From NCBI RefSeq assembly GCF_021018895.1, contig NC_079379.1, forward strand, positions 22,004,276 to 22,068,275: a stretch of DNA of 64,000 nt. The letters are read 5' to 3'. Numbering within the stretch: position 1 is the stretch's first letter; every line of letters starts with the position of its first letter. Source of the stretch: Seriola aureovittata. Lineage: Eukaryota; Chordata; Actinopteri; Carangiformes; Carangidae. Both the position numbers and the translations under genes were made by a program. Shown one piece after another: positions 62,701-64,000 of this stretch. The notes beneath the pieces are model-generated. The model searched no databases. It saw only the letters and a program-made list of their open reading frames with translations, and was not told where the DNA came from.

Positions 62701-62929
62701 TTCAAAGCGCTGGCGACTTACTGCTGCATTTATTTCATCGAAGGGAGCGCATTTACAACATTTGCATAGAGCTTGAGTATACTATAACACCTCTGTAATC
62801 CCTCTCCATCTGCTTCTTCTCTTTTCTTCTTAATCAGGTCAGGAAGAGTGGGCAAACAATCGCGGCAAGGCACCGTCGGCACGAGCAGCCAAGGGAGTGT
62901 ACAGAGAGCAGCCATACTCCAGATATTGA
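14910..62929 (+). CDS. khdrbs3: khdrbs3 (T-STAR/SLM-2), STAR-family KH-domain RNA-binding protein; 5'-partial, eight exons
   Basis: The coding sequence is the join of 14910-15028, 23915-24031, 30295-30441, 31298-31437, 35671-35851, 47609-47691, 60541-60593 and 62838-62929. All introns are GT-AG and the phases are compatible, giving 310 residues plus TGA. KHDRBS3 is a nuclear STAR protein that binds A/U-rich UAA/UAAA RNA as a dimer and controls alternative splicing, for example of neurexin transcripts in mammals. Visible parts, in window residue numbers: end of QUA1 and start of KH at 1-40; KH core with the GPRG loop at 49-52; QUA2 about 121-150; Arg/Gly/Pro linker about 155-215; Tyr-rich tail about 228-285; basic C-terminus ending in QPYSRY. 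The paralogue call rests on KHDRBS3-like segments recalled from the family: [29 protein letters not shown] (SLM-1 has GAK here), [16 protein letters not shown] and [19 protein letters not shown]. Human KHDRBS3 is 346 residues. Adding about 29 for the missing exon 1 gives about 339, a normal length. The start codon and promoter are outside the window. Confidence 0.96.
16270..16510 (-). repeat. Five-copy dispersed repeat, copy 1
   Basis: Contains GTTAGCTCGCTAAGATTTGC, ACAGCTAAAGCTGATGGGGA, GTTGGTCATAACCCAAAGTA and TCCCGAGGGGACCGTTAATG. These are in the same order as in the 19805 copy and complementary to the copies at 39120 and 41430. Confidence 0.6.
18535..18560. repeat. (CAG)n microsatellite
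   Basis: About nine CAG units followed by CACCATCACCATCAC. It lies in intron 2, so the glutamine/histidine-like translation is not expressed as far as can be seen. Confidence 0.9.
19535..19690 (+). mobile_element. hAT-like MITE fragment (TTAGGGGTGGGTGAT type)
   Basis: The segment ATTAGGGGTGGGTGATCTTA followed by ACGATATTGTATCATGGACG resembles a common fish element beginning TAGGGGTGGGCGATAT. It is followed at about 19805 by an unrelated repeat. Confidence 0.5.
19805..20060 (-). repeat. Five-copy dispersed repeat, copy 2
   Basis: Contains GTTTACCATGCTAACCATCT, GTGTTAGCATGCTAACATTT, AAGCTGAAGCTGCTAGTG and GGTGATCACCAAGTTATTAC. This ordered series is typical of an abundant teleost repeat. Confidence 0.65.
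20891..20918. repeat. (GA)n microsatellite
   Basis: Fourteen GA units. Confidence 0.95.
23816..23835. repeat. (TG)n microsatellite near exon 3
   Basis: Ten TG units about 80 bp upstream of the exon 3 acceptor. Confidence 0.9.
23915..24031 (+). CDS. khdrbs3: khdrbs3 coding exon 3: KH-domain core with GPRG loop
   Basis: This 117-nt exon (39 codons) is bounded by the acceptor TCTCTGTTGCAG and the donor AAG|GTAACA, phase 0 on both sides. It opens with [12 protein letters not shown], which contains the invariant GxxG RNA-gripping loop of KH domains. It continues through [20 protein letters not shown] and SMRDKEK. The TLTK sequence at the variable position is the KHDRBS3 form. QEDT replaces the QEET that I recall in mammals. 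The flanking frame stays open on both sides, but the splice sites and protein homology define the exon. Because it is symmetric, skipping would keep the frame but remove the RNA-binding loop. Confidence 0.98.
24309..24500 (+). mobile_element. Second diverged fragment of the AACTAATGATTATTT-type element
   Basis: Contains ATTCAATTAATCTACTAAA and, further on, ATTCAGTTTACTATCAGATA followed by GAAATATTTG, in the same order as in that element. It is interrupted at the start by a TTA microsatellite. Boundaries are approximate. Confidence 0.45.
25024..25096. repeat. (TC)36 microsatellite
   Basis: Uninterrupted TC run of 73 bases, among the longest pure simple repeats in the window. Confidence 0.97.
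25793..25839. repeat. (AG)n microsatellite
   Basis: AG run with one GTG interruption. It lies 0.7 kb from the (TC)n run, so the two can pair in one transcript. Confidence 0.95.
26060..26480 (+). repeat. Teleost LINE/SINE-like interspersed repeat fragment
   Basis: Contains AAGTCTATTTATGTAGCACT, AATTCAAAGGGCTTTACAGA, GGAAGCTGGTTCCACAGGTG, CTGTCCCAGATCACCTGGAT and CCATTTAGTGCTTTACAGAC. This ordered set is familiar from a very common fish repeat, but the exact family name is not certain. A possible continuation (AACCAGTGAAGGGAGGCCAG) lies at about 27120. Confidence 0.6.
28273..28298. repeat. poly(T) tract
   Basis: About 26 T, possibly the antisense tail of an old retroelement. Confidence 0.9.
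28627..28661. repeat. (TG)n microsatellite
   Basis: About 17 TG units in intron 3. Confidence 0.95.
29477..29500. repeat. poly(T) tract
   Basis: About 24 T in intron 3. Confidence 0.9.
30295..30441 (+). CDS. khdrbs3: khdrbs3 coding exon 4: C-terminal half of KH domain
   Basis: This 147-nt exon (49 codons) is bounded by a strong T-rich tract ending TTTCCATCAG and the donor CCA|GTATGT, phase 0 on both sides. It encodes [19 protein letters not shown], then [20 protein letters not shown] and [10 protein letters not shown]. This is the last KH strand and the long C-terminal helix that also makes the STAR dimer interface. AEAYARMGH is the KHDRBS3 form; SLM-1 has GEAYSRMSH. Local GC content is higher than in the flanking intron. 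Open frames on the opposite strand here are shadows of this exon. Confidence 0.98.
30442..31297 (+). other. khdrbs3 intron 4 (short)
   Basis: At 856 bp this is the shortest intron in the gene and is phase 0. It opens with a (CA)n(CT)n microsatellite shortly after the donor. From about 30845 to 31240 it has an AT-rich block with several TTAATTA- and ATTAAT-like motifs and no recognisable repeat. No coding potential is seen. Confidence 0.9.
30464..30495. repeat. (CA)n(CT)n microsatellite after exon 4 donor
   Basis: Starts about 22 bp into intron 4. Confidence 0.9.
31298..31437 (+). CDS. khdrbs3: khdrbs3 coding exon 5: QUA2 and start of RG region
   Basis: This 140-nt exon follows the acceptor TGTGTGCAG and ends at the donor CCCAG|GTAAAA, entering in phase 0 and leaving two bases of an Arg codon (AG|G). 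It encodes [20 protein letters not shown], the QUA2 segment that extends RNA contact beyond [21 protein letters not shown] and TPVPGPP follow, the first Arg/Gly and proline motifs. [14 protein letters not shown] distinguishes KHDRBS3 from KHDRBS2, which has RQEQLRELSYLN. The RGRG run is a plausible substrate for PRMT1-type arginine methylation, as is known for Sam68-family proteins. Confidence 0.97.
31460..31493. repeat. (TG)n microsatellite after exon 5 donor
   Basis: About 17 TG units starting 22 bp downstream of the exon 5 donor. UG-rich sequence this close to a donor is a type of site bound by CELF and TDP-43 proteins. Confidence 0.95.
32218..32440 (-). mobile_element. MITE-like element, same family (partial, both ends missing)
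   Basis: An internal segment only. It has CTTTGTGATGTCACAACAAAG-type sequence, the CCCCAAGCCCCGCCCACATG box, CCTTGCAGGATTTGGTTTCT and the CAGCCAATCAGAAGAGAGG arm. Boundaries are approximate. Confidence 0.7.
33704..33759. repeat. (TG)n microsatellite
   Basis: About 27 TG units in intron 5. Confidence 0.95.
34640..35131 (+). mobile_element. MITE-like element, same family (full length, diverged ends)
   Basis: About 492 bp, in the opposite orientation to the 46121 copy. It starts TTAAAGGTAAA and ends ACAATATAGAACCTTTAA. The interior matches the other copies across the CCAAT hairpin (34764-34809), the GGGTCCAGGTGGGCGGGGC segment and the GTTGTGACATCACAAAG segment. Confidence 0.8.
34764..34809. 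repeat. Inverted repeat with paired CCAAT boxes inside MITE
   Basis: Arms AGCCAATCAGAAGAGAGG (34764-34781) and its exact reverse complement at 34792-34809, with a 10-base loop. Related hairpins occur in the 46121 and 49905 copies, and the partial copy at 32218 keeps a similar structure. Confidence 0.85.
35671..35851 (+). CDS. khdrbs3: khdrbs3 coding exon 6: Arg/Gly/Pro-rich linker
   Basis: This 181-nt, GC-rich exon follows the acceptor TCTTGTGTCAG and ends at the donor TAT|GTAAGT. Its first G completes the split Arg codon and 60 codons follow. It starts [20 protein letters not shown] and has repeated PRGA and SRGRG motifs. It ends [16 protein letters not shown], which aligns with the mammalian GYRPPPPPPTQETYGEY. 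The middle is clearly less conserved than the KH exons, as expected for the disordered RG/proline linker that carries methylation sites and protein-interaction motifs. The reading frame is fixed by both neighbours. Long open frames in the other five frames here reflect GC-rich composition. Confidence 0.95.
39120..39330 (+). repeat. Five-copy dispersed repeat, copy 3
   Basis: Contains TTAGCCATGCTAGCAGCATG, TTTGGTCCAGAATGAAACAT, TATTGGACGGATCGGC and ATTCATGGTGTCCAGAGGAT. This is the opposite orientation to the 16270 and 19805 copies. Confidence 0.6.
39360..39480 (+). mobile_element. RTE-like LINE 3'-tail fragment
   Basis: GTGTGAATGTGAATGGGTGT, then GGCCCTGTGATAGACTGACA and GGGTGTACCTGTC, followed by a CTGGCTCC segment. 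This is the typical order of the 3' tail of teleost RTE-type LINEs. No reverse transcriptase sequence is present. Confidence 0.55.
41430..41640 (+). repeat. Five-copy dispersed repeat, copy 4
   Basis: Contains ATATTCATGGTCCCCGGAGG followed by GTGAATCCTAATG, and later TTGATTGCCATAAAGTTAAG and CGCCAGAGGATGAACCC. It shows tandem-like internal repetition of the ATTCATGG...GGATGAA motif. Confidence 0.6.
42118..42225 (+). mobile_element. RTE-like LINE/SINE tail fragment
   Basis: CCTTGCACGGTGTGGGTGAA, TGGGTGAATGAGAGGCAAAC and CCCTGTATAAATGCAGTC resemble the tail seen in many teleost short retroelements. Boundaries are approximate. Confidence 0.45.
44888..44909. repeat. (ATT)n microsatellite
   Basis: Seven ATT units in intron 6. 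Confidence 0.9.
46121..46623 (-). mobile_element. MITE-like element with TTAAAGGTCCC terminal inverted repeats (full length)
   Basis: The ends read TTAAAGGTCCCGTATTGTA and, in reverse complement, TTAAAGGTCCCATATTTTA. This is a clear terminal inverted repeat on a 503-bp element with no coding capacity. The outer TTAA or TTA/TAA is a possible target duplication (piggyBac- or Harbinger-like), but I cannot assign the superfamily. The interior holds a paired CCAAT hairpin and a TGATGTCA-like box. Strand is given relative to the 34640 copy. Confidence 0.8.
47050..47066. repeat. poly(G) tract
   Basis: Seventeen G in intron 6, about 540 bp before exon 7. Confidence 0.9.
47609..47691 (+). CDS. khdrbs3: khdrbs3 coding exon 7: Tyr-rich region, first part
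   Basis: This 83-nt exon follows the acceptor TGCTTCCTCAG and ends at the donor AA|GTAAGT, entering in phase 0 and leaving two bases of an Asn codon. It encodes [20 protein letters not shown] followed by NYSNQGQ. This matches the mammalian KHDRBS3 segment [12 protein letters not shown]...YDSYDN. The dense tyrosines spaced with Asp and Gly are the region phosphorylated by Src-family and BRK-type kinases in Sam68 relatives. The exon stands alone between introns of 11.8 and 12.8 kb. Confidence 0.96.
49905..50388 (+). mobile_element. MITE-like element, same family (left end degraded)
   Basis: Shares AAGAAGATATATTT, the CTCTCAGGCTTCTCTCTGGA segment, the CCAAT hairpin, TTGTGACATCACAAAG and the right end ACAATATGGAACCTTTAA with the 34640 and 46121 copies. 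The left inverted repeat is not clear, so the left boundary is approximate. Confidence 0.75.
50640..50713. repeat. (TG)n microsatellite
   Basis: About 74 bases of TG with one interruption near the end, in intron 7. Confidence 0.95.
54345..54430 (-). repeat. Five-copy dispersed repeat, short copy 5
   Basis: Contains GGGGGTCACCGAAAGTCGGT and GATTCCTCCTCTGGGAACC, matching the GGATCACCAAAGT...ATTCATCCTCTGGGGACC core of the family in reverse orientation. Confidence 0.5.
56101..56132. repeat. (CTT)n microsatellite
   Basis: CTT units with one TAT interruption. Confidence 0.9.
56731..56997 (+). mobile_element. Widespread non-autonomous repeat (CTCCACCAAGG...GGCGGAGGTCTGCGC type)
   Basis: The order of TTTCCTCCACCAAGGAAATC, a (TTTG)n block, GTCAGCAGGATTAGGCAAAA, ACTGAACCGATTTACACCAA, AACCCATTAGATTTTGGTGC and GGCGGAGGTCTGCGCTCT, ending CTTCTAGTT, is the hallmark of a dispersed repeat known from many fish genomes. 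There is no coding capacity. Confidence 0.75.
60541..60593 (+). CDS. khdrbs3: khdrbs3 coding exon 8: Tyr-rich region, micro-sized exon
   Basis: This 53-nt exon follows the acceptor TGTTTGTTTACAG and ends at the donor ATG|GTGAGT. Its first C completes AA|C (Asn). It encodes [17 protein letters not shown] and leaves one base of a Gly codon. It corresponds to the mammalian ADYYDYGHGLSEETYDSYG. The fish version is two residues shorter in this motif as I recall the mammalian form. The exon lies at the end of intron 7, preceded by a long T-rich tract. Confidence 0.95.
60594..62837 (+). other. khdrbs3 intron 8
   Basis: A 2,244-bp intron in phase 1. It contains an interrupted (TG)n at 61675. Its last 550 bp or so (about 62280-62830) have no simple repeat and no dispersed repeat that I recognise, and lead directly into the terminal exon. 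The frame remains open for 24 codons past the exon 8 donor and then hits TGA, so read-through would give a truncated tail. There is no evidence that this is used. Confidence 0.9.
61675..61729. repeat. Interrupted (TG)n microsatellite
   Basis: TG run with two GGG interruptions in intron 8. Confidence 0.95.
62838..62929 (+). CDS. khdrbs3: khdrbs3 terminal coding exon 9: C-terminal NLS and stop
   Basis: This exon follows the acceptor TTCTTCTTAATCAG. Its first two bases complete the split Gly codon. It encodes [19 protein letters not shown] and [10 protein letters not shown], then TGA at 62927-62929. The mammalian counterpart is QEEWTNSRHKAPSARTAKG...YRDQPYGRY. The last basic/Tyr segment is the nuclear localisation signal described for Sam68-family proteins. 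The 3' UTR follows directly. Confidence 0.97.
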
Positions 62930-63036
62930 ACTGTTTATACAACCTGCACCTGAGTCCTCATGGCTGTTTCAACCCAAGTAATGGATTTTTTATGGACGCT
63001 CCCACCTTTTTAGAATTGAAAACTAAACCACAAAAA

Positions 63037-63076
63037 ATAATAATAATAATAATAACAATAATAATAATAATAAAAC
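63037..63076 (+). repeat. TAA-triplet array in khdrbs3 3' UTR
   Basis: Eleven TAA triplets in two blocks (six, then five) separated by a CAA-type interruption. It is transcribed in the sense orientation if the 3' UTR extends this far. UAA-containing sites are the known binding element of STAR proteins, including T-STAR. Confidence 0.9.
63069..63074 (+). terminator. Candidate polyadenylation signal AATAAA
   Basis: A canonical AATAAA hexamer formed by the end of the TAA-triplet array, about 140 nt after the khdrbs3 stop codon. Use would give a very short 3' UTR. I see no clear GU-rich downstream element, so it may be weak or unused. Confidence 0.4.
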
Positions 63077-64000
63077 GAATGAAACGCCGATAGCAAGACG
63101 ATGAATTAGTAAATACTGGTTTTCAAAAAAGAATAATCCCTGTGATCATAAAAACATACTCCCAGTGGGTAAAATGTGTAGAGCAATTAAGGTAATCTAT
63201 CTTTTTCCTCTTGGAGAAACTGGATGTTGAGGTTAAGAAAGACTCCATAGTACATTAAGTTTCTCTCTCAACTGATTGTGATTGTGAAGAATGGCCTTGT
63301 ATCAAGCTGTTTTACTCAGTAATGATTAGTAAAACACTATAAGCTGTTTGATACGATGTTTCTTACACAGCTGCCGGCGCGACTCAATTTATCACCCTCT
63401 ATTCTTTAAACCTTGAACTGCGTGGTTGATCACTTTAAAATGTAGTAGCTTAGTTCTAGGAAAAGTGCAGTACTGTAGATATTTTTTCTGAGGGGTAATT
63501 GGTGAAATTGTGTCCCTTGTAAATTGAACATTTACAAACTGAAAAAGAGAAAAAGTCATACTGTATACATATTGTATTGCTGTTTCCTCCTTTTTGTAAA
63601 ATAATAGTTCTTTAGTGTTAAAGGGCTTATAAAAGCATGGTGTGCAACTGTGGATATCGTCAGCTGTTTTATTCTGAAAAGCGTATGTAGTTGTGTTCAT
63701 GATTATGCCCCCAAACATCCACTTTAATACATCTATAAATAGCTGCTCATACATTATGTACACCGATTAACCAGAGCTGAAAAACAGTCCAAGAGCTTTT
63801 TAATTTTTGTGATTTTTTTTTTTTTTTTTTTTTTTAGATGCTCTAAATAAGTAATTTTGATGTCATTTCCTGATTTAAACCAAGATATTTTTCTGACTTT
63901 GTAGGCATAATTTTAAGATTCTAATTCACATGCTGGTGAATTGGTAATCATTTCCATTTAGGAGTTTGTTCAACTATATTGATTTTGAGCTTATGTAAGC

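Larger units (their letters stand above)
62930..64000 (+). other. khdrbs3: khdrbs3 3' UTR and possible downstream sequence
   Basis: This is non-coding sequence after the TGA. It begins with ordinary unique sequence and carries a TAA-triplet array at 63038-63073, which contains the only AATAAA I can find in this stretch (63069-63074). It has a 23-T run near 63813-63835. Whether the transcript ends near 63090 or continues beyond 64000 cannot be decided from sequence alone. Mammalian KHDRBS3 has a 3' UTR of several hundred bases, so much of this stretch is plausibly transcribed. Confidence 0.7.

Overview
This window is vertebrate DNA, most likely from a ray-finned fish and probably a percomorph. 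The evidence is a multi-exon gene with GT-AG introns, many (CA)n, (TG)n and (TC)n microsatellites, and fragments of dispersed repeats that I recognise as common in teleost genomes. There are no operons, tRNAs, rRNAs, CRISPR arrays or prokaryotic signals.

Only one protein-coding gene can be supported: khdrbs3 (T-STAR / SLM-2, a STAR-family KH-domain RNA-binding protein), on the + strand. Eight coding exons are present: 14910-15028, 23915-24031, 30295-30441, 31298-31437, 35671-35851, 47609-47691, 60541-60593 and 62838-62929. They join in one open frame of 310 residues ending at TGA 62927-62929. The first coding exon (start codon and QUA1 dimerisation region, about 29 residues in mammals) lies upstream of base 1. 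Positions 1-14909 are therefore read as the 3' part of intron 1, and 62930 onward as 3' UTR that may run past the window end.

Layout by protein region: exon 2 gives the end of QUA1 and the start of KH. Exons 3 and 4 carry the KH core, including the GPRG loop. Exon 5 carries QUA2 and the start of the Arg/Gly region, and exon 6 the Arg/Gly/Pro-rich linker. Exons 7-9 carry the Tyr-rich tail and the C-terminal basic/Tyr nuclear-localisation segment. Introns range from 856 bp (intron 4) to 12.8 kb (intron 7).

The non-coding 98 percent holds microsatellites and dispersed repeats. One repeat is a MITE-like family with TTAAAGGTCCC terminal inverted repeats, in five copies, with an internal CCAAT hairpin. 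Another is a family seen in five diverged copies, recognised by a 'TTCATGGTCCCCRGAGG'-type core. A third is a pair of inverted related repeats at 11.2 and 12.1 kb. There are also hAT-like MITE fragments and RTE-like LINE tails. The most interesting single observation is a UAA-triplet array with an embedded AATAAA about 108 nt after the khdrbs3 stop codon. UAA/UAAA is the RNA element that this protein family binds, so it suggests autoregulation. I found no convincing novel multi-gene system.
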